Source: Anastrepha obliqua (taxonomy: Eukaryota > Arthropoda > Insecta > Diptera > Tephritidae). From it: a stretch of 64,000 nt of DNA. Under the pieces are notes generated by a model. The model had not been told where the DNA came from. It did not search any database and saw nothing but the letters and a program-made list of their open reading frames with translations. Both the position numbers and the translations under genes were made by a program. This document shows, one piece after another, positions 22,240 through 33,148 of the stretch. Where the stretch lies: contig NC_072896.1 of NCBI RefSeq assembly GCF_027943255.1, positions 31,026,501 to 31,090,500 of the forward strand, written 5' to 3'. The first letter of the stretch is position 1, and each line of letters starts with the position of its first letter.

Positions 22240-22990
22240 TAGCCTAGCTAGTAATAGTTGCCCAGAGAGCGGGCCCACTTGGACGAAAGAAGTTTCGCTC
22301 ATCCTATGTGATACCATTGCAAGAGGGAAAGAGAGGTGAAGAGAAAAACGATAGGACGAAAAGGAGGGGGGTAGGAAGGGTTGAGTATTTGTGAACTATG
22401 AACGGTGACTGATTTGCGGTTGTGTTAGCCGTTTTATGTTGCTGATGAAGTTCATCGGCTTTTTGATATCAAGACCTGCTGTATCAGCAGGCGCAGAAAA
22501 GAAGTGAGAACCAAGATGCTTAAATCTTAGTCCCGCGAGAGCGGGGCAGCTAAGGAGCAGGTGCTGAGATGATTCCACCTCATCCTCCATACAGCTGACG
22601 CAAAAAGGACTCGAAGTAATTCCGAGTCTCATGGCATGTATGCCCCGCGGATAGTGCGCCGTGTGGATGCGCACAAAATTTGAGAGCTGAGATTTTGTCA
22701 TCCTCAGAATATTCATCGAACGCCTCCGATCCAAGCGTGGCCAGAAGGACTTCACGACCTTACACGTTCGTGTACTTGCCCAGCGCTCGCTGAGTTGGTG
22801 CAAAGCCCATCCTTCCAGGAGTAGAGTGCAGGTTGTAAAGGGGATCCCCATGCTCTCCTTTCGCGGGTACACTACCACACAGGTCCCTTGTCTGGCCAGC
22901 TCGTCGGCTTCGCAGTTTTCAGCAAAGCCACTATGGCCAGGTAAACCTATCCGGACAGTCACATAAATGAAATCATGTCCCATAAGTAAT
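22240..22990 (-). pseudogene. Jockey-type LINE, RNase H C-terminal part and 3' end
   Basis: An open frame of 195 codons (22983-22396) reads GLPGHSGFAENCEADELARQ, then FWPRLDRRRSMNILRMTKSQ, LSNFVRIHTAHYPRGIHAMR and CVSCMEDEVESSQHLLLSCP. This is the last RNase H motif (VPGHSG.. N..ADELA) and the zinc-knuckle-like tail of a jockey-type LINE. It is open to its stop, so it is younger than most relics here. The 5' end is cut at about 22990 inside RNase H. 22240-22395 is its probable 3' UTR. Confidence 0.8.
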
Positions 22991-23089
22991 TTGAATACTC
23001 ACCATTTTCGAATAAACCAATAAATATACCGAAAAAAATTGATTTGTGCTAATTTTTTTTTAATAACCCAATATATGGACCATCCTGTA

Positions 23090-23556
23090 CATTAGGGCGG
23101 GTCGATTTAAAAATCGCTCATTGCTCTGTGAAAATCGTATTCTAGGGATCAAAATAAGAAACTTTGCCGAAGGAACCATACCTCTAAAACGAATTCTGAT
23201 GTCCCCCAATTTGGGTCGAACGAAAAATCCCACTTTGACCCATTTAGAGTGCTCCAATCTAGTCCAAATGTATGACCGACCCCCACTAACTTTGGACGGC
23301 CGATCCACCCATGCCAGTGGCACACGCCCTAGAACTCCCCTGGGGGGTTCCCCATACAATCATTTCAAAATATCACCATTTTTGGCCTTTACATGAGAAA
23401 AGAAACTAAAAAGTTCGACCCAAATTGGGGGACATCAGAATTCGTTTTAGAGGTATGGTTCCTTCGGCAAAGTTTCTTATTTTGATCCCTAGAATATGAT
23501 TTTCACAGAGCAGTGTTCGATTTTTTTGCCTCCCCACAAATCGACCCGGCCTACTG
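23090..23556. mobile_element. Long-arm hairpin MITE, TA-flanked
   Basis: TA at 23088-23089 and 23557-23558 flank CATTAGGGCGGGTCGATTT and its inverted counterpart CAGTAGGCCGGGTCGATTT. The arms are about 133 bp (23090-23222) and 143 bp (23414-23556) and nearly identical apart from a short insertion, including CTAGGGATCAAAATAAGAAA and CCTCTAAAACGAATTCTGAT. A 190-bp unique centre separates them. Non-coding; open frames on both strands are a product of the palindrome. Confidence 0.85.
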
Positions 23557-23558
23557 TA

Positions 23559-24850
23559 CGTGCTATGAGTTTTTAATGACAATTGCGGCCAATTTTTTCA
23601 AAGTGCTAAGATATGCAACAAAAAGTAGTAGGCGATAGTTTGCCATGACGTCCCATGTATTTGCATACTAAATTTTTTTCCAAGCTGACCGCTTAAAATT
23701 GATATAATTATGTACTGCCATCAACTTAAATACCTGCACTTGCTGTTGTTTGTTCATCCTCCTGTTAAACGGCTGTTCCATACTAACCGTATGCAGAATT
23801 ACATGTCAATGTCTAGACATGAGGAGCGCAGCGTATAATTAACTGTGCATGACAGCGATGCCGACAATTAGTATTTGACTTCTACAACAATTTCTGCCAC
23901 AGCACACACGCATACATATGTATGTATATGTGTGTGTAACTAAATATACAGGTACACTAATTTCACTACACCAGCGTCAGAAGCAACATCGGGCCGTGCG
24001 AATCATGTCCACTATTTGAGTACCGTTTGTGCGTTCAAAGAGATGTAAAGCGTTGGTAAGGAGCAGGGATGGCCTACCTACGCATTTTCCGCTTTGCGTT
24101 CATTGCAACGTCACGTCACGTAACATGGCGAAATTCCGCTAACTACAAATGTCAAATGCAAATGCAAGTGCACAATGAAACGTGGCTAGTCGTGTGGAAG
24201 TGAGCTATGGTCATGATGTTGACAGCGGTGGTGATGTGGTGGATAGTGGGGTGCTAGCTTTTCTTTGTTCGTACTTTTCATTAGATACTTTTTTGCGAAT
24301 ATATTGCAGAGATATTGAAGAAAATCCTGTAGTACGAATAAAAATATAAAAAAAGAAATTTTACAGTTTAGAGGCTTTAAGGTTAGGTTTTGTGTACTTA
24401 TCACTGAATATAAACTCACGTAGGTGTCGTGCAAGAGCTATGCCAAAGTTTCCCCATCCGTTCTGGTATTTCCTCATATGTTAGTCGGCGAGAAGTAGGA
24501 GAATATTTTGTAGCATTTTTGATTTCAGCGAAAATAACCATCACAGAAAATTTCTTTCTCGATTTTAAGCCCATTTTAACAAAACGATACGGAGTCTGGA
24601 TTTTAGTATTCCCTTAAAACTTAGACGACTGTGTAAAACAGCATTGAGCAATACCACCAGCTCCATTAGAAATGGGAAGGAATTCTCTATAAGCCGTTTC
24701 ATATCGAATGATTTTTGAAGTGAAAACTTCTTTAGAATCGTTGGGAGTGATTTCAGAAAAAGTGAAACGAAAAAAGCGACACTCTTGGCTACGAATATTG
24801 CATATAAACGTAGCGACGAACTAAATAACTTTTAGGCCAGCGCCGATAGC
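23559..24850. other. Intergenic DNA, nothing recognised
   Basis: Ordinary unique AT-rich DNA with a short TATG/TGTG-rich stretch near 23913-23935. No coding region, repeat or element seen. Confidence 0.45.
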
Positions 24851-24851
24851 A

Positions 24852-24917
24852 TGGCGCGATAGCCGAGCGGCTAGCAATGTGAGCTTCCGATCCAAAATCC
24901 TTGGTACGAATCACAAG
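24852..24917 (+). mobile_element. Second type of tRNA-like head (possible SINE or tRNA relic)
   Basis: GGCGCGATAGCCGAGCGGCT, with an A-box-like TAGCCGAGCGG and a B-box-like GGTACGAATCA about 45 nt further on, then a T-rich tail. It differs from the main SINE head in the 5' segment and anticodon region. The B box departs from GGTTCGAAT. A real tRNA gene is unlikely because no full acceptor stem pairs; a distinct SINE head fits better. Confidence 0.45.
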
Positions 24918-24959
24918 AAAAAAATTTTTTTATACAGTTATTTTATTTTATTTTATGAT

Positions 24960-25146
24960 ATGTTTATGAGGAGCTCTTTTTCATGGCAGAAATACACTCG
25001 GTGTTCTGCCATTGCCTGCTGAGGGGTGAGCGCTATTAGAAAAATAGTTTTCCTTAATTTTAGTGTTTTCACCGAGATTCGAACTGACGTTCTCTCTGTG
25101 AATTCTGAATAGTAGTCACGCACCAACCCATTCGGCTACGGCGTTT
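24960..25146 (-). mobile_element. tRNA-derived SINE, 3' truncated
   Basis: Minus strand: the head (CGCCGTAGCCGAATGGGTTG) starts at 25143. The B-box region (GTTCGAATCTCGGTG) and the first half of the body follow, and it ends at CATGAAAAAGAGCTCCTCAT (24965). The last third is missing. It faces the 24852 tRNA-like head tail to tail. Confidence 0.8.
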
Positions 25147-25462
25147 GTTTAATTTTACTGATGCAAAAATGAGGAAAAATATATGAATAAAGTTTGCTTA
25201 CTGTTTACACATTTTCCAAAGGTGATGGAGAACCAAAAAAAAAAGTCGATTTTCAAACAAATACGAGTGCATATGTGTAATTGTGTTAGAGTTTCGGTCA
25301 CGCCCCAGCAAAACCTGCGTGCATATGTGTTTGTAACATTCAAAAAAATGTAATTGTGTGTGTCACCTGCGTGACCGGTTTTGCTGGGGACGCTCATAAT
25401 AGCAACCGCGTGTGTATTTTTATATTCGTAAATATTTTCATTTTTAAATATTTACCGCAATT

Positions 25463-26010
25463 ATGCCGAAAAATAATGCAGAAAAGTGTCGTGAATATCG
25501 ACAGAAAAAAAAATCAATAAATATAATAGCATCACGGAATTCATTCACGAAAATTTAATAAAGTATACACCAGAAGTATCGCGGATACTTAGAAAAGATT
25601 ATGATAAAGTTCCAATGATTTTAAGTGGCGATTTTAACGTAAATTTTGCATTGGACACAGCGGTTCCTTCAATTGACTTTCTCAATACAACATTCAATTT
25701 AAAAATGTGTAACAATCGCACTGAATCGACAACACGATCAAAAACAACCATTGACGCGGTATTTCAAAGATATGTTGACAACATCGAAACCAAAGCATTT
25801 GTATCATATTTTACCTATCATAAGCCACTCGTATCATTTGTTGAAATTGAAAACATTGAGGATGAATAATAATAAAATGAAGAAAATAAAATATGAACTT
25901 TATAGCAATATTATAATGAACCTATAATTATCCCGCTCCTAATGCTGCTTTCGTCTTATTCTCTCTCAGTTTGTTTTACGGAAGGTTTCACTTCTATCGC
26001 GTCTAACCGT
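25463..26010 (+). mobile_element. Deleted Helitron retaining leader and nuclease C-terminus
   Basis: ATG at 25463 opens MPKNNAEKCREYRQKKKS, typical of the first residues of insect Helitron proteins, and closes at 25556. A different frame from 25538 to 25869 reads EFIHENLIKYTPEVSRIL, MILSGDFNVNFALDTAVP and ESTTRSKTTIDAVF, the C-terminal endonuclease-like (EEP) domain of Helitrons. The Rep and helicase parts are missing. A hairpin GTCTAACCGTTAGAC at 25992-26006 followed by CTGGT could be the 3' terminus. The 5' end is not located. Internal deletion derivative. Confidence 0.65.
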
Positions 26011-26690
26011 TAGACTGGTATTTTTTTTTTAATAAAATGCCGCAAAAGATTATTACAGCTGAAGAACTAAAAAGTACACGCAACATTCTTACAAAAGCGT
26101 AGGTACAATTAGTGGATGTTTTTTTAGTTAGATAATGAAGCAAAGCGAAGGCAAAGCATTTTCATCGCGGGAATCGCACCAATATTTATATCATAATTCT
26201 AATTTTGAAGTAATAGAGAACTTCGCTTATTTGGTAGCCAGTATTAACACTTATAATAATATCAGGTATGAAGTTTCCTTTGCTTAAATGAATTACTTTG
26301 GACTAAGAACGCAGTTAAGTGCTACCGATACCAATTTAGCCTATTCTTTTGTTGTATATCGATATATCTTTGAAATTATACTGAATTGCTATTTAAAAAT
26401 CGTGACTGATGATGCCGCTTGGTCCAGAATTGTCAAGGTTATTCCATAATTCTCTTGATCAGATTGAGATGGTACACCTTTCTTCTTCCAATCTTTAATT
26501 TTACCTACTCATTTGCTTGTGATTACGCCAATATTACCAGTCAGTGGATTTTTTTTGGAGGTGAAGTAAATTTAATTCTTCTGCAGATAATTCTTGCAAA
26601 TTATATAACTTTACGGAATTAAAAATGCTATAAAAAAGAAACTACTCAATATTTTTCCAAACTGTTTTTTCATTTTGAAGTACAAACCTT
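26011..26690. other. Intergenic DNA, nothing recognised
   Basis: AT-rich. ATGCCGCAAAAGATTATTAC at 26037 opens a short frame (MPQKIITAEELKSTRNILTK) that ends quickly. No family recognised. Confidence 0.35.
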
Positions 26691-26694
26691 CCGG

Positions 26695-27537
26695 TTAATG
26701 ATGGAACACAACTTCATTCATATGGCTGCCTCGGCTAGCCATGCACCATCCCATACGATCGGTGCAATTTTTCAACACATTTTCGATTGTGTATTTCGAT
26801 AGCTGTATTTCAGCTATGACATCGCGTATGTTGCTCTTCAGTGCATCAATTGTTGCTGGTTTGTTGGCATAACACTGGTCTTTGACGGCACCCCAAAGAT
26901 AATAATCCAACGGCGTCAAATCGCAGCACCGAGGCGGCCAAACGATATCAGAATTTCGACTGATAATGCGATCTTCGAAGACAGTGCGCAAAAGATTGAT
27001 CGTGGCATTCGCTGTGTGGCAAGTAGCGCCATCTTGTTGGAACCAAATGCCACCAATATCCTCCTCTTCAATTTCTCGGAACAAAAATTCGTTCAACATG
27101 GCCCTGTAACGCTCTCCATTGACGGTTACGGCCACTCCTCGCTCATTTTCCAAGAAAAATGGCCCGATGATGTCGCCAGATCAAAATCCGCATCAAACAG
27201 TGACTCGTTGTGAATGCATCGGCTTTTATTCGAGTGCGTGCGGGTTTTCTGAGCCCCAAATGTGGCAATTTTGCTTGTTAAAGTAACGCACATACGCTTC
27301 ATTCGGTGCTTTTCTTCTTCCCATTGCCGTACGTATTTTTCTTACACATTCTGCAACATTACCATGATTTTCAAAGTAATGTCGCAATATTTCCCAGCGT
27401 TCTTTGAGCGTATACACAACCATTTTCGTTCAGCGGAAGAATAAAACTAATTTTCTGTCAAATCAGATGACAGCTAAGTGTTACCATTCTTCAAATAATA
27501 CCTAGTTCAAATCCGTAACGATAGATGGCGGGCCCTG
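26695..27537 (-). pseudogene. mariner-type transposase (DUF4817/DDE_3), in-frame internal deletion
   Basis: A single minus-strand frame runs from M at 27423 to the stop at 26695: MVVYTLKERWEILRHYFENH (N-terminal HTH), AYVRY joined directly to FNKQNCHIWGSENPHALE, then GVAVTVNGERYRAMLNEFLF, WFQQDGATCHTA (second Asp), PPRCCDLTPLDYYLWGAV (third Asp) and ASRGSHMNEVVFHH. Three stops interrupt it near 27225, 27180 and 27168, two of them TGA for Trp in VTVWCGFW. About 100 residues with the first Asp are missing, without loss of frame. Right end CAGGGCCCGCCATCTATCG (minus strand) abuts TA at 27538-27539. Confidence 0.85.
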
Positions 27538-27539
27538 TA

Positions 27540-28590
27540 TAAGACCCAATGTTTGGTTGAAGCTCTGTTACTACTACGAAAACTTTATTTTATATTTTGT
27601 TCATTTGTTTAGGTAGAAATAAAATTGGTATTTGTAGTTTTGAGTATAATAAGAAGTGAAAAAATCAAAAATAAAAAATTGAATAATTTTGAGATTTATT
27701 CGAAGCAAAAAAATTTTGGTTTAGAGTTTTTTTGAAGCGAATATGTTTTTTTTAACATTAAATTTGTTTTTCAAAATTTTAATTTAAAAAATACTTAAAA
27801 AAATGTTTAAAAAAATATGGGTATAGAATTTTATGAAGCAATATATCTTCGGTGCTATGCAATTTTTTTTTATTTGTGTTTAAAATTAAACATACTTTTA
27901 AAAAAATAATGTTTTAAAACAATTTTTTTGAACATTTTGCGCTAATAAAAAATTCTTAAAAATTTAAATTTCTTACCAAAAAAAAAAAAAATTTTTCAAA
28001 AAACAAAAAAAAAAAAATAAAAGGTTCAAATAAAGAGCAATATTAAAAATGTTAAAAAAACCGAAGATATTTCAGTTTGAAAACCACCTTTAAAACTTTA
28101 TGCTAAAATTTTGTTGTTGTAATTTTAGAAGAGCACACCTGTCTCAGCTATTAATGAAAAATTTCGCAAAAAAGAGTTTAAAAAAAAAAAAAAAATTTAT
28201 CAAAAAAATTAAATTTTTTTCTAAAAGAAACTTTAAAAAATCAAAATAACGAATAATTTCAAAAATGTAAAAAATGAAAAATATTTCAGTTTAAAAAACG
28301 TTGTATAAAAATTTCGACATTGAATAAATCTCAAAATTATTAATTTTGTTTTCGAGCCTACAAACAAACCAATCTTCAGAAAAATTTAAGACCATGTTCA
28401 AAATCCTTGGATCACTCGAGAGGGAATAGCTTCAGAGGTAGATCTAAAAACTTTTGTACTCAAATGTAAATAATCCTAAGAATAGAGCCAAGTTTTAAGA
28501 GAAAAAAAAGTTAAATAAAATATGTGGATTACTATATTCCATTTAACTTTTTTTTGATAGGTAAATTTATTGGTTATGTTTTCCAAGTAA
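27540..28590. other. AT-rich low-complexity DNA
   Basis: Long runs of A and T (for example 27977-28021 and 28170-28230). No gene or terminal repeat pair found. Perhaps a worn-out MITE cluster, but nothing shows it. Confidence 0.5.
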
Positions 28591-29060
28591 TGCTCTTTGA
28601 ACAAATCATTAGGTGTCCAACGTTGGAAAATATTATTTCCGTATTTAGTATTAAGTGCAATATTATGTGACTAGCAGGCAGTGAACATTTACACTCTGGG
28701 TGGGTGGTTGGGGCAAACTTTCCATTTAAAAGATGCTTCCGTTTGATTTGTGGGTCTCTTAATCACAGTCTCGTCCAGATTTTGGCTGGTTGATTTGGAT
28801 TTATAAATTTATAAACATGCTGATTAGATAGCAAGTCGTCCATTAATTTACATTGCACTTTTTGCAGAAGTTTTAAATTTTCCTTGCGACATCCCATTTA
28901 ACAGATTTATTAAAAATGAAAGTTGTTTTGTACTTTAAACGTTTTGCTACTTGATCAGCGTGTTTACTGTCGGTAATTCCATAGCATCCTGGAACTTGCA
29001 TTTTTTTAATCTTGAAATTGATTTTGTTGAATTTAGAGCATATGGTTTCTTTAAAGTTTG
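28590..29060 (-). pseudogene. Jockey-like LINE tail, heavily decayed
   Basis: The minus strand, with shifts, reads ITDSKHADQVAKRLKYKTTF, TRL-LRDPQIKRKHLLNGKF and CKCSLPASHII, resembling the R.GH…H.YLL…PP.C..C…H.LL region at the end of jockey-like LINEs. Many stops. Assignment is by pattern only. Confidence 0.45.
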
Positions 29061-29239
29061 GTTATTCTTCGGATTTCGAATTTACAGGGTGTCTAAAGGA
29101 AGCGTGACCGGCAAAATTCTATTTTATAGTTCGATAACAAAAAAAAAATGATATATTGCTAAATAGGGGTATCCTTTTAGCAATACGCGTTGCGCGGCTC
29201 TTATTATCACACATTGAGAATGAACTTGCAAGGGCTAAG

Positions 29240-30413
29240 GCAAGTTCAGAACGGAGTTGGGTATTGTAATATACAGGGACGAATCTTCTTTTTGAACGAA
29301 TAGTTGTACACGTCAGTCCTGGTGTACTGCTGATAATCGGTAATATCAACGAACTGTTAAACATCCAGTTGAGGTTCATGCTTGGGACTGCTTCTCTCAA
29401 AAACGATCTGACCGTTTATTTGTATTTACAGCCCATTTGATGCAATTTTGATGAATAAAATTTACCAAAAAGCATTATTACTGTGGGCTACCATGGATTT
29501 TACAAGAAGACAACGATCCCAAGTATCGAAGCCAAATATGTATGGAGTGGAAACATCGAAACGGGATTGAAATGCAGGATTGCCCTTCACCGTCGCCTGA
29601 TGTCAAATGTTTGGACAAAAGTTCAGGGGACAGACACCTGTAAATGGCAATATTTTCCCTGATTTTCATAAAAATTATTTAAAATGAAGAAGTCAATATA
29701 TTTCTTTGAAAATTAGCATACAGTTTATTTATACATTAATATATGATAATATAAATTTTTTTTATTTTAATCACTTAAAATGGCGGATGTATACTCAATT
29801 CTTCCGGGAAGGTCGCAGCGGTGCATCTCAATCGGCGCGCATTGTAGCATTGGCGTCAGTGACCTGAATACAAAAAAAACCAAAAAAATTTTTTATTAAT
29901 ATCATAATTTCTATATGAATTAAAAAAATGGAATAAAATAAATTTTGTTGCGAATTTTCCTACTATTTTTGGTTAAAAAAAATTACTTTTTCGAAAATTT
30001 TCGGGAACTTTTAAATTCACATAGAAAGTAATATCGTAAAAAAGATATGTGAAAAAATTTTAGGGAGATCGATCAATAATTTTCGAGTTATCGTGTAAAC
30101 CAATTCGAAAAATATAGTTTCAAGAAAAACGCGTCTAAAGTCGGCAACGTAACTATACCTCTCCCAGCGCTTGAACGCAAAGAATAGAGTCGTCATGGCT
30201 TACGATTTACTTAAATTTACGTTCTAAAATTTTTTTGACATACATATATAATATTAACATTTTATAAAAAAAAAAAATTTTTTTCGAAGTTTTACAGGTA
30301 TCTGTCCCCTTAAGTAAAATTTAAAGCAAAACAATTATGGACGGTCAAATAGTCTTCAAGGCGAATTCGGTAAAGAAAAAGGCAAAGTATTGGCCGAAGT
30401 TTAATGATCTTAG
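29240..30413 (+). pseudogene. Tc1-like transposase relic, split by TTAA MITE 2
   Basis: The + strand reads IVIYRDESSF (first Asp), VKHPVEVHAWDCFSQKRSD, PWILQEDNDPKYRSQICMEW (second Asp) and GIEMQDCPSPSPDVKCLDK, with one stop in between. The MITE (29626-30309) falls where NPIENVW should follow. After it, KFKAKQLWTVK and weak C-terminal similarity continue to about 30413. The third acidic residue is not recognisable. Dead. Confidence 0.7.
29626..30309. mobile_element. TTAA-flanked MITE 2
   Basis: The ends GGGGACAGACACCTGTAAAT and (reverse complement of the right end) GGGGACAGATACCTGTAAAA are inverted repeats. TTAA follows on the right (30310-30313); on the left it is TTCA (29622-29625), one substitution away. 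Body 684 bp, non-coding. It holds the shared core in reverse orientation (GTTTCAAGAAAAACGCGT, 30117-30134), 175 bp from its right end. Confidence 0.8.
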
Positions 30414-30760
30414 TTAAGGGGTTACGTACGTCCAGAATTTTCAAAAAATCTATTTATTTACATATCATTATTCTTTATAGTTTTAAGCGTATTTCTGTAG
30501 AAGTCGATTGTAAAAATTCCCCATAGATACAAAGTTATGGTAGAAAATGTAACTGCCCGACGAGAGTTTGATTCGCACAAGTGGCTGTCCTTCGTTTTAG
30601 GCAGCTGACCGTTACTTTTGGAGCATTTCAGCCTGTCGGTTCTTTTGTTATTCTAAAGTATGTATAGGAACATCAATAAAACATTATGAGAGTATGTGTA
30701 GGGTCGATATGCTAATATAAGTTGGTGTTATTTATTATGAACTGTTAAAACCAAGCGAAA
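30414..30760. mobile_element. Possible truncated fourth TTAA MITE
   Basis: TTAA at 30414-30417, then GGGGTTACGTACGTCCAGAA and TTTTCAAAAAATCTATTTAT. This is the same layout as MITE 1 and MITE 3 (GGGG-type end, then TTTCAAAAAAT about 20 bp in). No matching right end was found, so it is probably truncated. Right limit is a guess. Confidence 0.4.
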
Positions 30761-30829
30761 CCATCACTGGTGATCGGTATCGACTTTAATTGATGCAATT
30801 GAGCCGAGCACTGCGCGAGTAGCAGCCGT

Positions 30830-31100
30830 AATACGCAGAGAGGCATGAAAAAGTGATTCTTCAGCATGACAACGCTCGGCTTCACGTTGCCAAACCCGTC
30901 AAGACCTAGAGACCGTCAGACAGATATTGCGCCGTCCGGTTATCACTTGTTCCGATCGATGGCACATAGTGTAGCTGACTAGCAGTTCCATTCATATGAA
31001 GACATCAAAAAATGGCTCGATCCGTGGATAGCCTCAAAAGATGAACAGTTTTACCGTTTACAGATCTACCAGAAAGATGGGAAAAAGTAGTAGCCAATAC
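30830..31100 (+). pseudogene. mariner C-terminal fragment
   Basis: Reads VILQHDNARLHVAKPVKT (second Asp), then, after loss of the YSPD segment, PSGYHLFRSMAHSV-like sequence, SYEDIKKWLDPWIASKDEQF and DLPERWEKVVAN, in three frames. These are the conserved last 90 residues of a mariner transposase. Confidence 0.75.
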
Positions 31101-31189
31101 ATACAATATTATTATAATTTTTTATTTAAAATGCATAAAGTGAATTAACGTACGCACATAAATACTTTATATATAAAAATAAATAAATA

Positions 31190-31285
31190 ATTAATTGGCG
31201 CGTACACTTCTGTTAAGTGCTGGGCCGAGCTCCTCCTCCTATTTGTGGTGTGCGTCTTGAAGTTGTACCACAAACGTTCCACATA
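31190..31285 (-). mobile_element. SINE 3' tail fragment
   Basis: The reverse complement gives ATAGGAGGAGGAGCTCGGCC, CAGCACTTAACAGAAGTGTA and CGCGCCAATTA. Only the last 95 bp of the SINE are present. Confidence 0.8.
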
Positions 31286-31535
31286 AATACTGTACGTAAC
31301 ATACTTATATACAAATAAATACAATTTCATGGTAGTACTTAACAATTATCTGCTATGTGCGCCTTTATCGAACGCATTCACTGCGGAAGAAGATCAATAA
31401 AGAGATTTAAAGATGATAAATGCATGTACATGTTTGCATTGTTTTATCTGGGTGTTAATGCATTAGGATGGGTTAATTCCAAAATTAAATAAAATTAAAT
31501 TAAACATTTTCAGAAAAAAAGCTCATTGAAACATA

Positions 31536-33148
31536 GAGAGTCACAGTCAAAGTGAGCCACCAGTTCCTAAAAGATATATGTTTAAATAACTTTTGTATTT
31601 ACTTCCGCACATCCTTTTTTTGTCAACTTTATAAAGTGAGTATGCTTGCGTAATCTAACTGCATTTTTTCTGTTTTTCGCTGCCGAAGTAAGAGTAATAA
31701 TGAACAACTTAAACGATTGAACAAATTTATGTCACACTCAAAGTGAGCCACCTAATATTGTTTCTGTTAAAATAACAGGATATCTAATTTTGGATATTGA
31801 TTTTTGCTTGCATCTTATTCTCAGTGCTTCAGTTACTTATTATCAAGCGGGTAATAAAGATGGGTCGACAAATAAGTGTTGAAATAAGGCAGTTAATAAT
31901 TGATCTTTACAAAAAAGGGAAATCCCAAAGAAAAACTGCGGAATATGTAAATAAAAGTCGAGGAATTGTCTAGCACATCATACATCGCTTTACTAGAAGA
32001 GGAACAGTAGCAAACAAGCAGAAGAAGAGCAAAAAAAGCGTTTTGCAGATAGGGACGAGGCGTTTATTGTCCGGGAAATATAGAAAAACCTTCACCTTAG
32101 TGCTCGGAAATTGACGAAGGCGGTTGAGGAGCAATTAAATATCTTCGTTAATCCCGAAACTGTACGAAGAGATCTAAGAAAGCATGGTTATAATGCTCGA
32201 ACAGCCAGAACCAAGCCATTTATTAACAACAAAAAATTGAAAAAAAAGGTTGGATTTGCACGGAAATGTGTTCATAAGGACATGAGTGTTTGGCAAAAGG
32301 TTCATAACGGTGTAATGCGTTGTAGAGCTTATAATAATGTTTTTTTAGGTTCTATTCTATTAGGTCTGACGGTAAGAGGATGGTATGGCGAAAACTGAGT
32401 TTCAGCAGAAAAATCTCACTCCCAGTATGAAGCATGGCGGTGGCTTCGTCATGGTTTGGGGCTGCATGGCAGGTGGTGGAACTGGAAATCTTCAACATAT
32501 TCCAGGCATAATGGATAAATACGTTTATATAGACATTTTAAAGGGAAATCTTAAGCCAATTGTCGAAAAAGTAGGGATCGAAGGCGACTTTTATTTTTAC
32601 CAGGACAATGATCCCAAACACAAATCGTTTGTTGCGCAGGAATTTCTATTATATAATTGCCCCCACGTATTGGAAGTACCACCGCAGTCTCCAGATATAA
32701 ATATTATTGAAAACTTATGGTTCCGTCTTGACCAAAACCTACGGAAACATAGCATTTCGTCGAAACAAAACCTTTTAGATGCCTTACAAGACGAGTGGCT
32801 TGCAATTCCTTCCACATATACCTGCAATTTATTAGAATCAATGCCGAGACGTTAACAAGTTATTATTTCCGCCAATGGTGGCCCAAGCAAGTATTAATTT
32901 AATATTTAAGTTTATTTGAGTTAAGGTGGCTCACTTTCACTGTGAGACAAATTTGTGGATTATTTTAATTTTTGTTCATTTCTTGTAATAAACAAAGGAA
33001 GTCCTTCATGTACGCGATGGGTTCTTGAAGCTTAATATTCAAACAATAAAAACACATACAAATTGTTTCCAACCTGTATTCTTTTTAAACAATTTTCCAG
33101 TAAATCTGATAATTAGATAGTGCGGCTCACTTTGACTGTGACTTACTG
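31536..33148 (+). mobile_element. Tc1-like transposon with double (IR/DR) terminal repeats
   Basis: TA flanks both ends (31534-31535 and 33149-33150). Each end carries two copies of one repeat: outer TCACAGTCAAAGTGAGCC at 31540, inner TCACACTCAAAGTGAGCC at 31732; on the right inner GTGGCTCACTTTCACTGTGA near 32924 and outer GGCTCACTTTGACTGTGA near 33124. This IR/DR layout is known from Tc1 relatives such as Sleeping Beauty, Minos and S. Total 1,613 bp, a normal full-length size. It encodes the pseudogene at 31860-32855. Confidence 0.85.
31860..32855 (+). pseudogene. Tc1-like transposase (inactive) of the IR/DR element
   Basis: The start MGRQISVEIRQLIIDLYKKG is a paired-like HTH. A TAG at about 31971 and frameshifts lead to MTKAVEEQLNIFVNPETVRR and KKVGFARKCVHKDMSVW. 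The region of the first Asp (normally FSDESKFN) near 32340 is scrambled and the Asp is missing. The frame from 32385 is open to the end: NLTPSMKHGGGFVMVWGCMA, YFYQDNDPKHKSF (second Asp), PPQSPDINIIENLWFRLD (Glu of DD34E) and LLESMPRR. One gap in coding explains its death; otherwise well preserved, so fairly young. Confidence 0.85.

Noticed and set aside
23060..23396. Two overlapping frames on opposite strands
   Set aside because: Both fall in the long inverted repeats of a MITE; being open on both strands is a result of the palindrome.
24852..24917. Functional tRNA gene
   Set aside because: The A and B boxes are imperfect and no acceptor stem pairs; a SINE head or tRNA relic is more likely.
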